Of a stretch of DNA of 40,540 nt, positions 24,933 to 31,669 are shown piece after piece. Under the pieces are notes generated by a model, which was not told the origin of the DNA, ran no database searches, and worked only from the letters and a program-made list of their open reading frames with translations. Within the stretch, counting starts at the first letter, position 1. Each line of letters opens with the position of its first letter. A program made the translations under genes and the position numbers. Source of the DNA: a virus. The stretch lies in the IMG/VR virus record IMGVR_UViG_3300028802_000039, positions 1-40,540 of that record, one strand, 5' to 3'.

Positions 24933-25694
24933 TTATGCGACAGTCGCCACGCGACGACGGCGCCAACCCCAGATGCCGAACGCGCCGGCCATGATCAGGC
25001 CAGGGAGGCCGGCTGCGGCGACCGGGCCGGGAGCGCCCACCGCGTTCTGGATCGGGACGATGTAGAACGACTCGCCGCCGTCGGTGGCGTGATCCCAACT
25101 GGCCTGGAACAACAGTCGGTCGCCCGGTTGGATGGCCGACAGGTCGAAGCCAGAGATGAGATAATCGGCGAAGCCGTTACCGTTGTTGAGATCCGGCAAC
25201 GGGATGCTGCCGCTGATATCGAAGATCACCGCCGAACCGAGCGGGCCTTGCCCGATCAGGTCGAGGTCGATCAGGCGGAATTCGGTCAAGGTTTCCTTGC
25301 CGCCACTGGCGCCGCCGGCCGTATTGATGTCGATGGCGATGCCGAAGGTCAGATTTAGGTCGCCACGGGAAATCAAGAAGTTGCGCAGGAAGCTTGACTG
25401 ATAGGGCGTGACGTTAACGTCGTCCCCGTTGGCGAATTGGCCGGTAACGGCGGACGAGAACAGATTGAACGAGCTGTCGTTGCCGGTCGAGTTGAAGTTG
25501 TTGTAGCCGAACCCGGTCGGGTTCTGGGCGGTGGTGGCGCAAATTACGCAGGGGTTACTCTGGCTCTGCGAAACGGCGCCGGCACCGAGAGCGTCGATGG
25601 TCAGGTTGTTGACCATATCGGCGGCCCTGGTCGGCACGGTGCAGGCTAATAGCGCCGCTGCGGATAGCAGGGCGGCGAGATGCTTCGTCGTCAT
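24933..25694 (-). CDS. Exported protein with PEP-CTERM-like sorting tail
   Basis: This 253-residue protein has a signal peptide (HLAALLSAAALLACTVPTRA, cleavage after about residue 24). Its body is Asn/Gly/Asp-rich and beta-structured, with SNPCVICATTAQNP and repeated FxxG/NGNG turns. The last about 30 residues have the tripartite sorting pattern GPVAAAGLPGLIMAGAFGIW followed by GWRRRR: a short motif, a membrane helix and an Arg cluster. This is the Pro-Gly variant seen in Rhizobiales PEP-CTERM proteins, which the host exosortase processes at the cell surface. AGAGGA lies before the start. It looks like a host-derived cargo gene. The function is unknown. Confidence 0.75.
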   Translation of the reverse strand: MTTKHLAALLSAAALLACTVPTRAADMVNNLTIDALGAGAVSQSQSNPCVICATTAQNPTGFGYNNFNSTGNDSSFNLFSSAVTGQFANGDDVNVTPYQSSFLRNFLISRGDLNLTFGIAIDINTAGGASGGKETLTEFRLIDLDLIGQGPLGSAVIFDISGSIPLPDLNNGNGFADYLISGFDLSAIQPGDRLLFQASWDHATDGGESFYIVPIQNAVGAPGPVAAAGLPGLIMAGAFGIWGWRRRRVATVA

Positions 25695-25889
25695 GGTGTG
25701 GTCCTCTGGTGGGGTGGGGTGAATTGCGGGATTATGACGCTCTTGGCTGCGTTGTATTTTTTCCTACGGTTTGAAAATGCAGCCATTTCAACCGCTTAGG
25801 AGCGAGCCAAGGTTTTATGGTGAACGCTTGGGTCATAATGTTTTCAATGGGTTAATGGGGTATGGTCTAAATCTTTTGCTTATTTTCGT
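25695..25889. other. AT-richer intergenic region after the integrase operon
   Basis: This 195-base gap holds the PEP-CTERM gene leader (25695-25740). It also holds an imperfect hairpin, CGGTTTGAAAATG with CATTTCAACCG (about 25768-25796), that might end the minus-strand early operon. No gene is supported. Its place beside the integrase module makes it the best region to search for attP, but no core can be named from one sequence. Confidence 0.35.
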
Positions 25890-26318
25890 TTACGGATCGT
25901 TCTTCAGGGATTGGATGAAGTCGACCAGCTCAGGTTCGGCGCGGAACCATTCGCCCTTAACCCGCAGGTGCTTGAACTTCCGATGCATGTCTACCTCCAG
26001 ATCGAAACTTCCAGGCATCTCATGCAGAAGCGTGATATCGTATGGAACAGAGGAGTTTATACCTTCAAAGCGCCTCGTCATATTCCGAGTGAATCCTATT
26101 TTGATGAAATCGTTTGTCTGAATAAAGTAGACCCGGTGACTAGCTTCGGGGTCGTCTGACAATGCGCGGTCGACCTGATCCCATCTCCATAGAATTTTAC
26201 CGTTTCTCTTTTCAGGTCCGGGCAGGACTCCAGCCTCGACCATTTCAATTACTTCTTCTGGCGAACATGAAGTGTGGAAAGCAACTTCGGTTAATTCCAT
26301 AAACTTAGGAATGCTCAT
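25890..26318 (-). CDS. HTH plus GIY-YIG (T5orf172/MUG113-type) nuclease
   Basis: This 142-residue protein begins inside the 3' end of the integrase gene (14-base overlap). The N-terminal half (MELTEVAFHTSCSPEEVIEM, then ILWRWDQVDRAL) resembles a MerR/excisionase-like helix-turn-helix with a wing Trp pair. Residues about 60-138 are a GIY-YIG-type domain of the T5orf172 group: VYFIQTNDFIKIGFTRNMTRRF, LLHEMPGSFDLEVDMHRKF, then GEWFR. The Tyr, Arg, Glu and Lys positions are visible. The gene is AT-rich relative to its surroundings, which suggests transfer. It could be a homing-type nuclease or a regulator of integration. Confidence 0.75.
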   Translation of the reverse strand: MSIPKFMELTEVAFHTSCSPEEVIEMVEAGVLPGPEKRNGKILWRWDQVDRALSDDPEASHRVYFIQTNDFIKIGFTRNMTRRFEGINSSVPYDITLLHEMPGSFDLEVDMHRKFKHLRVKGEWFRAEPELVDFIQSLKNDP

Positions 26319-27282
26319 TGCCGCCGCCTTTCTTCTCTTTCGATGGCAGCCGATCCCGTCGTGTTCCGTCGATGTGATGCACGGCGGCCATCGCCATTTC
26401 GCGCTGATCGGCCAGCCGTGAATAGCGCGCCACCATCGGCTCGCTCATTCCGAACATGGAGCTGATCTGGAGCACCGTGGCGCCACGCTGGCGGGCGCGC
26501 ACCACCGCCGTTGCCCGCAGGCCGTGGATCACCAGCCCGGCGGCTTCCAGCGGGGCCAGGGCTTTGTTCTGGGCGCGTTCGTTGTTCCAGGCCCATGAGA
26601 GGGCGCTGCGATCAAACGGCGTGCCATCGGCCCGTAGTACCAGGAAGAACGGCGGCCGGCGGGTAGGGCGCCAGATCTCGATGGCGGCGATCATCGTCTG
26701 CGTAAACGGTATCCATAACCGCACGCCGGTCTTTTTCTGGATGACGTGGATGCCGGGGCGCTGCTCGCCGCTGATCGGGTCGACCTGATCCTCGATGTCG
26801 GACCAGCGCATCTTGATGATGTCGGAACCGCGCTGCCCGAGCTCGACGCCCAGCATCACGACGCGCGCCAGATCAGGCCGGGCATTGTCGATCGCCAGCC
26901 GCACCATCGCGTCCGACCACGGCTCGTGGCCGCCGTCGAGCTTGATGGTCTCGGTGCCGGTCATGATCGGGTAGGGCAGGAGGTCGCGCACCAGCGCAAA
27001 CTTCTCCACCGCCTTGAGCGCCGTGCGGGCGTTCTTCTGCCGCCCCGGCGTGGCGGCCAGCCCATCGAGAAACGCCTGCACCAGCGAGGGGCGCACCTCC
27101 AGGGTCGAGAGCGCGCCGAGGGTTTCGGGATGCTCAGCCATTGCCAGAAACGTCCGATAGTTTCGCTGCGTTTCCGGCGCCAGCGCTGTGAACTTGGGGC
27201 TTGCCAGATATGCCCGGATGACGGCCGCGAAGCAGCCCTCGACGATTCTGGGTGGCCGCTTGCGCGAGTCTCTTTGTGGCAT
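26305..27282 (-). CDS. int: Tyrosine-recombinase integrase
   Basis: This 325-residue integrase joins phage attP with host attB. A SAM-like N-terminal domain (residues about 16-100, FAAVIRAYLASPKF) precedes the catalytic domain with Arg151 (ELGQRGSDIIKMRW), a Lys in IQKKTG (183-184), His253 and Arg256 (VIHGLRATAV) and Tyr287 (MVARYSRL). The ATG at 27282 is preferred; longer in-frame extensions are shadows of the gene upstream, which it overlaps by 149 bases. It is the second-last gene of the left early operon, as in lambda. The position in the middle of the window indicates virion gene order. Confidence 0.9.
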   Translation of the reverse strand: MPQRDSRKRPPRIVEGCFAAVIRAYLASPKFTALAPETQRNYRTFLAMAEHPETLGALSTLEVRPSLVQAFLDGLAATPGRQKNARTALKAVEKFALVRDLLPYPIMTGTETIKLDGGHEPWSDAMVRLAIDNARPDLARVVMLGVELGQRGSDIIKMRWSDIEDQVDPISGEQRPGIHVIQKKTGVRLWIPFTQTMIAAIEIWRPTRRPPFFLVLRADGTPFDRSALSWAWNNERAQNKALAPLEAAGLVIHGLRATAVVRARQRGATVLQISSMFGMSEPMVARYSRLADQREMAMAAVHHIDGTRRDRLPSKEKKGGGNEHS

Positions 27283-27511
27283 TGCGCACCTCGTCAGCCT
27301 TGGCGTCGGCGGACGTTGGCATGTCGGGGCCGCCCTCATCAAGGTAGCGCTCCACCTCTCGCCACTTCCACAGCCGCTTGTGGCCGCGCTGGATCGGGGC
27401 CGGGATGATGCCCTGCCGCACCCAGGCGTCGATCGTGCGCTCGCCGATGGACAGCTCCTCGCACAGCCGCGGGGCGTCGACATAGGTCGGCATGGTGCGC
27501 GGCTCGGTCAT
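27134..27511 (-). CDS. AlpA/MerR-like HTH protein, probable excisionase
   Basis: This 125-residue protein starts in an ATGA overlap with the gene upstream. YVDAPRLCEELSIGERTIDAW and GHKRLWKWREVERYLDEG (about residues 9-55) form a winged helix-turn-helix of the excisionase/AlpA group. The C-terminal 49 residues overlap the integrase gene and look like low-information sequence. Either the overlap is real or the functional protein ends near residue 75 and the frame has drifted. Its position directly before the integrase supports a role in directing excision or controlling integrase. Confidence 0.7.
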   Translation of the reverse strand: MTEPRTMPTYVDAPRLCEELSIGERTIDAWVRQGIIPAPIQRGHKRLWKWREVERYLDEGGPDMPTSADAKADEVRNATKRLAQAATQNRRGLLRGRHPGISGKPQVHSAGAGNAAKLSDVSGNG

Positions 27512-27741
27512 GTCGGCTCCTCCAGCGCCTCCCGACAAATCTTGCCAATGCCCTTGAGAGCGTGACGCATAATGTCAGCCGAAACCGCATCCAACGTCAT
27601 CCCACCAGCGGCCAACAGCTCACGGGCCAGCTTCAAATCCGGCGCAGGAAAGATGTCGGTGGGATATGCCTCGGCCCAGCTCTCAATGCGCTGCAGAGCG
27701 GTCACCAGCACGTCGATGCGGTCGTCATCGGTCATCGTCAT
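27508..27741 (-). CDS. Small protein of the left early operon, unknown
   Basis: This 77-residue acidic, helical protein begins in an ATGA overlap with the HNH-AP2 gene end and finishes in an ATGA overlap with the excisionase-like gene. IDVLVTALQRIESWAEAYPT and DIMRHALKGIGKICREALEE are amphipathic helices. No family is recognised. The ATGA link to an apparent RecT-tail remnant (27738-27775) suggests it once followed the recombinase gene directly. Confidence 0.6.
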   Translation of the reverse strand: MTMTDDDRIDVLVTALQRIESWAEAYPTDIFPAPDLKLARELLAAGGMTLDAVSADIMRHALKGIGKICREALEEPT

Positions 27742-27778
27742 GTCGGCATCAGCCCGCGCAGCTCGTCGCCCATCTTGT
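27738..27778 (-). repeat. Remnant copy of the RecT-like gene 3' end
   Basis: The bases coding LNKMGDELRGLM match the region at 28251-28289 of the RecT-like gene at 30 of 39 aligned positions, and several differences are silent. This copy keeps GC-ending codons and the ATGA overlap with the next gene, so it is probably the original end. The origin is inferred. Confidence 0.7.
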
Positions 27779-28229
27779 TGAGCCTGGCAAATGCACCAAA
27801 CATTTCAATCGCAGCGGAATCGTAAGCGGCGGCAGCCAATTCTGGTGTTTCGAACAGTCCTAGATATTTTTCTCCACAGGACGCCATCCATTTTTGTGAC
27901 CGGAGATGAAAGCAGACACCCTTGAACCTTCGTTTCTTTCGGGTGCGTTGATTTGCCAAATTTTGGGCGTGGGTTGCGATGCGCAGATTGGCAATTCTAT
28001 TGTCCGCCCTATCCCCGTTGATGTGGTCAATTTCGTCGGATGGCATTTCGTTGAAATGATAAGCCCAGACAAGGCGATGTGCTAATCGTAATCTTCCGTC
28101 ATACCAGATCACGCGATAGCCGCATGTGTTGATACAGCCCGCTATCTTTCCTCGCCTGTCACCCACTATCCAAGTTAGATTTCCGGTGTCTGGATCATAT
28201 GAAAATGTTGATCTCATTGCGTCACTCAT
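27738..28229 (-). CDS. HNH endonuclease with AP2 domain carrying a RecT-like tail remnant
   Basis: This 163-residue protein starts 8 bases inside the end of the RecT-like gene. HRLVWAYHFNEMPSDEIDHI then NGDRADNRIANLRIATHAQN (residues 51-90) is a full HNH signature. Residues 101-148 are an AP2 DNA-binding domain (FKGVCFHLRSQKW, YLGLFETPELAAAAYDSAAI). The normal AP2 end FARLN is followed by KMGDELRGLMPT, which matches the C-terminus of the upstream RecT-like protein. These last codons are GC-ending, unlike the rest of the gene. It appears to have inserted in the recombinase gene near its 3' end. Confidence 0.88.
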   Translation of the reverse strand: MSDAMRSTFSYDPDTGNLTWIVGDRRGKIAGCINTCGYRVIWYDGRLRLAHRLVWAYHFNEMPSDEIDHINGDRADNRIANLRIATHAQNLANQRTRKKRRFKGVCFHLRSQKWMASCGEKYLGLFETPELAAAAYDSAAIEMFGAFARLNKMGDELRGLMPT

Positions 28230-28998
28230 TGATCTGTTCCTTTGTCTTACCCATCAAAGAGCGCAATTCGTCTCCCATTTTGTTGAGCTTGATTTTTTCT
28301 CCATGCGCACGGTTTTTGTAGAAAGTGGCGAACACGTCCTCGCCGCGCATGGCTGCCTCGCGCGCCATGTCCTCGAGCGAGATTTGCTCCTCACCCGTGC
28401 CGGCCCCGTCGTCGCGCTCCCGAACCGGGTCGTCGTCAGCGACTTCTCCGGTCTCCTGGTCGTGCGCTGGGACCGGCTTTGGTGTTGCGATCTTCAACGG
28501 CGCCGGCACAGGGGCGGCGCGGGCTGCCGCCGGTATGTCTGAGACCTCCTCTTCGCTAAGCCAGCCAAGCCCACAAATAGACAACGTGACTCGCCTTTTA
28601 CTTTTAGTGACAGCCTTTAATTCAGCGTTAGCCCTAGCCTCACCCCGGAGGGTCTCGGGAAAATAAACAGATCCGAAATCCTCATCGGTGCGGCCGTCCG
28701 GCAGCTTGGCGCGAGCATGCACGGTGAGGATGTCGCTCACAATCTCGCGCGATATAATCTCCAGCGAGACACTATTGATCCTACGCAATTGGTCGGTGCA
28801 ATCGCGCTTGGCATACAAGGTCAGTCTTCCGTTGAGTGTGATATAGGCGAACGGTTGTGTTAGTGGGTTGAGGTTCAGGCTTTTGCAGGTTTCAATGTAA
28901 TAGCGCGTCCGTTCGTCGGGAGATAATTTAGCCAAATCTCCTTTGACTAAGACACTCTCAATGATTTCGCTGCTATCAACCCTTACTGGAGCAGTCAT
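28222..28998 (-). CDS. RecT/Red-beta-like single-strand annealing protein (probable)
   Basis: This 258-residue protein starts at ATG 28998, in an ATGA overlap with the HNH gene upstream and with AGAGGAT before it. LSPDERTRYYIETCKSLNLN, PLTQPFAYITLNGRLTLYAK and ANAELKAVTKSKRRVTLSIC are the conserved blocks of a phage protein family found beside YqaJ or lambda-exo nucleases. That pairing implies annealing of single strands in recombination. After about residue 150 it is an acidic, Pro-rich linker (PAPLKIATPKPVPAHDQETG) and a C-terminal helix. The last about 35 codons (28222-28326) use atypical codons. The family assignment is by motif memory and context. Confidence 0.65.
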   Translation of the reverse strand: MTAPVRVDSSEIIESVLVKGDLAKLSPDERTRYYIETCKSLNLNPLTQPFAYITLNGRLTLYAKRDCTDQLRRINSVSLEIISREIVSDILTVHARAKLPDGRTDEDFGSVYFPETLRGEARANAELKAVTKSKRRVTLSICGLGWLSEEEVSDIPAAARAAPVPAPLKIATPKPVPAHDQETGEVADDDPVRERDDGAGTGEEQISLEDMAREAAMRGEDVFATFYKNRAHGEKIKLNKMGDELRSLMGKTKEQINE

Positions 28999-29435
28999 TG
29001 GCCTATCCTCTTTCGTCGTTCTGCCGTTCTCAATCTGGAGCACTCACGACATCGGCGTTTCCCGGCCGTCCATCGTAAATTTTCCCCGTCTAATTCATGC
29101 CCACGAACACAGTGCGTCTTTGCGGACTGCCATGGTTCCCACCGATCGCGCTGTATGGCATCTCGTATGTTGTCTTGATGGTTGCCAAGATACAAATGAT
29201 CTGGATTGACGCAGCGTTTTACATCGCAGGTATGGCAAACCAGCATTCCATTCGGGATTTCACCGCGATGCATTGTCCACGAAAGGCGATGCGTTCTAAC
29301 CATATGTCGCGAGCCATCCAGGCGCGACCCTGTTACAAGTGCGCCGTACCCTTTCTGCGTGGCGCCGCTCCAAAGCCAGCAACCGTTGTTTGATTCTTGG
29401 TCGACGTATTGCCAGAAACGTTCCTCAAGGGTCAT
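28995..29435 (-). CDS. HNH endonuclease between exonuclease and annealing genes
   Basis: This 146-residue protein is joined by ATGA overlaps at both ends (29432-29435 and 28995-28998). ERFWQYVDQESNNGCWLWSG, VRTHRLSWTMHRGEIPNGML, VCHTCDVKRCVNPDHLYLGN and HQDNIRD are the signature of the HNH_3-type phage nucleases. C-terminal cysteines in CVRGH and CRECSR could bind a second zinc. There is no AP2 domain. It separates two proteins that normally act as a pair, so it is best read as a homing-type insertion that kept translation coupling. GC content is lower than in neighbouring genes. Confidence 0.88.
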   Translation of the reverse strand: MTLEERFWQYVDQESNNGCWLWSGATQKGYGALVTGSRLDGSRHMVRTHRLSWTMHRGEIPNGMLVCHTCDVKRCVNPDHLYLGNHQDNIRDAIQRDRWEPWQSAKTHCVRGHELDGENLRWTAGKRRCRECSRLRTAERRKRIGQ

Positions 29436-30217
29436 GTCAGCTCCCTAAGGCTCAGCCTTCCCGCGCGATCCCGCGTTATGCGCACGCCGGCCCCGAAACA
29501 TTTCTTCGCATCCGCCGGCACCAGATATTTCAGTTCCTTCTCGGCGGCCTCGGCGGCCTTCTTGGCGCCGATGTTTGCGAGCCACACGAATGCCTCCGAC
29601 ACCCAGGCGTTGGAAGATTCCATGTCGTAGGTCTTGCCCGGCACTGGCGCCGGCACCGGCTCCGCGATCTCGACCGGCGGCGTCTTCGTCCACACGCATT
29701 GCATGAACGCCTCGGCGCGGCGCACCAACTCGGCGCCATAGGCGTCGTCAAAGTCAATGAAATCGACGGTCGGCTCGCGCGCGCCCAGGATGATCGACAG
29801 CGCGCATTGCTTCACGCCGGTGACTATCATCTGCCAGTGGAGCTGCGGCATGTAGCGCTCGACCAGCGTCTCGAATGGCTCGTGGCCGCCGCAGTGCTTG
29901 GCCTCGATCGGGCAGCCATGGAGCACTGACCAGCCATCCAGTGTCGCCGCCGCCCAGCCGTTGGAATGCACGAGGACCTCGCCTCGCATCGTCACCGGGC
30001 TGTGCTTGAGTTCAAACCAGTCTACCTGGAGCTGCTCGGTGGCCTCGCCGAGCCGCACCGGCCAGACCTCGGAGAGGTCCACGGGCGCGAATGCCGGGTC
30101 TTCCGTCATTTCGTAATAGAGCTGCATGATCCTGGCGGTGTCGGCGACCATCAGGCACGCCACGCGAGATGCCGTGAGCTTGCCCTTGCGCGCGTCGATT
30201 TGGGCAGGTGTCAGCAT
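29432..30217 (-). CDS. YqaJ-type (lambda-exo-like) recombination exonuclease
   Basis: This 261-residue protein starts at ATG 30217 (TGATG overlap); an in-frame ATG at 30232 is also possible. LTASRVACLM near residue 14, GEATE (Glu59), ATLDGW (Asp94) and CPIEAKHCG (Glu105, Lys107) give the PD-(D/E)xK active site of YqaJ/lambda exonucleases. YMPQLHWQMIVTG is another family motif. It digests one strand of linear DNA and hands the other to an annealing protein, here the gene after the HNH insertion. Its last 15 codons (from about 29477) include ATA, GGA, AGG and CTT, which are unusual for this gene. Confidence 0.88.
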   Translation of the reverse strand: MLTPAQIDARKGKLTASRVACLMVADTARIMQLYYEMTEDPAFAPVDLSEVWPVRLGEATEQLQVDWFELKHSPVTMRGEVLVHSNGWAAATLDGWSVLHGCPIEAKHCGGHEPFETLVERYMPQLHWQMIVTGVKQCALSIILGAREPTVDFIDFDDAYGAELVRRAEAFMQCVWTKTPPVEIAEPVPAPVPGKTYDMESSNAWVSEAFVWLANIGAKKAAEAAEKELKYLVPADAKKCFGAGVRITRDRAGRLSLRELT

Positions 30218-30534
30218 CAGGCGCCCATCCACTCTCTTGCGGCTTCGGTCGCGCTCGCCGCTGCGTGCAGCGATGCATAGAGATGGTCATTTGCAACATC
30301 GACAAACGCTGCCACGAACTGCCCGCAGTCGATCCTCTCGCCGGCAACGAGGTGCTCGTTGAGGTCCTCGATGATCGCCTTCACGTACCGGAGATAGTTG
30401 CCCGTCACCGCGCGGATGTGCAGCTCGCGAAGCCCGATGTCGGTCTCGTCGGCGCCGCGCTCGGTGGTGATGCGGGTCGGCTTGGCAGCCGCCAGCTTGG
30501 CGATGAGGTCGGCGTGCGCCTGGTGGATGGTCAT
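30217..30534 (-). CDS. Small helical protein of the left early operon
   Basis: This 105-residue protein is mainly helical and acidic (GNYLRYVKAIIEDLNEHLVA, then CGQFVAAFVDVANDHLYASL). Its stop overlaps the exonuclease start. Similar short genes often precede phage recombination genes, but no domain is recognised. It could be a nuclease inhibitor of the Gam type by position only; the sequence gives no support for that. Confidence 0.6.
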   Translation of the reverse strand: MTIHQAHADLIAKLAAAKPTRITTERGADETDIGLRELHIRAVTGNYLRYVKAIIEDLNEHLVAGERIDCGQFVAAFVDVANDHLYASLHAAASATEAAREWMGA

Positions 30535-30538
30535 GTGA

Positions 30539-30808
30539 TTACCAAGCGTTCAGGCTGCGCTCGAGGACGCGCCCGCGAGCGGCCTGACGAGCGCTGACGC
30601 GCTGGCTGTCGGCAATCGCCTTGAGGGCAGCCGCGCGGCCTTTGTTGGCCTTGAGCGCGAACCCGAGGAAGCCTGCCGCGATCTCGCGCACGTCGGAGGT
30701 GCGGATGGCGCGGTCGCTGCGGATGGCCTCGACCAGCGCGTCGAACTGCGCGTTGTTGTCCTGCGCGGCCTTGAGGGCTTCGATCTGGGTCTTGAGGGTC
30801 TGCGACAT
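30539..30808 (-). CDS. First gene of the left early operon, unknown
   Basis: This 89-residue helical protein follows the operator-controlled promoter (ATG 26 bases after the -10 box), with AGGGAGA upstream. MSQTLKTQIEALKAAQDNNA and RQAARGRVLERSLNAW are amphipathic or basic. It may bind nucleic acid or a host factor. No family is recognised. Its place recalls lambda N only by position. Confidence 0.6.
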   Translation of the reverse strand: MSQTLKTQIEALKAAQDNNAQFDALVEAIRSDRAIRTSDVREIAAGFLGFALKANKGRAAALKAIADSQRVSARQAARGRVLERSLNAW

Positions 30809-30833
30809 GGGGTGTCTCCCTGGTGTGCGGAGT

Positions 30834-30861
30834 AGTGTAGCGATATGTGCTACGATGTCAA
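30834..30861 (-). promoter_or_regulatory. Left early promoter (PL-like)
   Basis: On the minus strand a perfect -35 TTGACA (30861-30856) and -10 TACACT (30839-30834) are separated by 16 bases. A 17-bp repressor operator covers the spacer and part of the -10 box. Transcription would start just before the 30539-30808 gene and run through recombination and integrase genes. Confidence 0.75.
30837..30853. promoter_or_regulatory. Repressor operator O1
   Basis: GTAGCGATATGTGCTAC: half-sites GTAGC and GCTAC separated by seven bases. It occupies the spacer of the left early promoter, so bound repressor would block RNA polymerase. The same spacing recurs at 30868 and 32819. Confidence 0.78.
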
Positions 30862-30867
30862 CTTGGC

Positions 30868-30884
30868 GTAGCGAAAAAAGCTAC
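30868..30884. promoter_or_regulatory. Repressor operator O2
   Basis: GTAGCGAAAAAAGCTAC: the same half-sites and spacing as O1, centred 31 bp (about three helical turns) away and just upstream of the -35 box. This fits cooperative binding of repressor dimers. Confidence 0.75.
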
Positions 30885-31068
30885 ACAAACTGAAATTAAA
30901 TTTTTGCCGAGCCCCACCGGCGAGGCTGCAAATCACCAGCCCCCGGCGGAGTAGCCCCCGGGCGTCCGGCGGACTGGACGGGTTGATTGTGGATGTGCGA
31001 ACAGATTGGTCATCCGGTTGACGCGATTTGGCGCGATTTGGCGCGCTGTGATCAGCGGGAAAAGACAA
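30885..31068. other. Intergenic region between PL and the membrane-protein gene
   Basis: The region is GC-rich, with a repeated CCCCCGG, and ends in two direct copies of GCGATTTGGC (31023-31042) before the ATG at 31069. A promoter for that gene is likely here, for example near TTGATT at 30982, but no convincing box pair is visible. Confidence 0.35.
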
Positions 31069-31584
31069 ATGGAACCTCAAAAGCAGCCTTATGATTTCAC
31101 CGACCTACCGGAAGGCGCTGTCGATGATGTGTTGAGGCTTGGTGAAGCAACTCTTGCCGGAACTGTGCAGATCGCTGTTGCCGCCGATCAGAGGGCCACT
31201 GCCATGGCAGGCATCTTCGGTGCGGGATTTGTTGCCCTGCTAGCGGTCGCGGCGGCGATCGCCACGAACCAGCGCTACATGCCGTCGCTGTTCTTTGCCG
31301 CGCTCACTACAGCGGCTGGATTATTTGCGGCGGCGGTCTGCTGCGCATGGGCCGCACGGCCGAGCGATTTCTTTCTCGGCGGCTATGAACCGCGCCATTT
31401 TAGAAAATCGGCCGGCAATGTCGTATGGATGAAACGCTACGCCTGTGAGGATGTGCAGAAGCGTATTGATGCCAATGCCCGCTCGCTTGAAAAGGGAGCA
31501 AAGTTCGTGCTTGCCGGTGCGGCCACCGCCTTCATGTCGCCTGTCGCGGGGGCCATAGCGTTCTGGCTTACCCGCCTTTCTTGA
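31069..31584 (+). CDS. Integral membrane protein in the immunity region
   Basis: This 171-residue protein has an acidic N-terminus (DLPEGAVDDVLRLGEATLAG), two adjacent membrane helices (about residues 45-65, AGIFGAGFVALLAVAAAIAT, and 72-95, SLFFAALTTAAGLFAAAVCC) and a third at the C-terminus (FVLAGAATAFMSPVAGAIAF). It lies between the early promoter and repressor genes and opposes the lysogeny operon. Such morons often alter the lysogen surface or exclude other phages. That role is a guess from place and topology. The start at 31069 has GGGAAAAG before it; the in-frame ATG at 31006 is less likely. Confidence 0.6.
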   Translation: MEPQKQPYDFTDLPEGAVDDVLRLGEATLAGTVQIAVAADQRATAMAGIFGAGFVALLAVAAAIATNQRYMPSLFFAALTTAAGLFAAAVCCAWAARPSDFFLGGYEPRHFRKSAGNVVWMKRYACEDVQKRIDANARSLEKGAKFVLAGAATAFMSPVAGAIAFWLTRLS

Positions 31585-31657
31585 ATGGAGTGCTTGGGTC
31601 GGGCCGTGGCAGCGGTTCTGCCGGCGGAGGAGAAGGCGGCTTGGAGGCGGCGGTCAT
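31568..31657 (-). CDS. Possible 29-residue Pro-rich peptide
   Basis: A minus-strand frame from ATG 31657 (with GAGGTG upstream) encodes TAASKPPSPPPAEPLPRPDP and then STPFKKGG. It follows the 31670-32137 gene in the same direction and overlaps the end of the membrane-protein gene by 17 bases. It is too short to confirm. Confidence 0.35.
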   Translation of the reverse strand: MTAASKPPSPPPAEPLPRPDPSTPFKKGG

Positions 31658-31669
31658 CGCGGCACCTCG

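Noticed and set aside
25695-25889. attP core beside the integrase module
   Set aside because: No tRNA-like or repeated core could be identified without host sequence. It is kept only as a place to search.
25771-26121. Plus-strand frame of 116 codons over the GIY-YIG gene
   Set aside because: It lies antisense to a protein with clear HTH and GIY-YIG features, has no ribosome binding site and has irregular composition.
27738-29435. Group I introns or inteins as the carriers of the HNH genes
   Set aside because: The flanking genes are complete, the HNH genes have their own start and stop codons overlapping the neighbours, and no intron or intein borders are visible.
31023-31042. Two direct copies of GCGATTTGGC as possible replication iterons
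   Set aside because: Only two copies are present, they are far from the replication genes, and no AT-rich unwinding region is linked to them.
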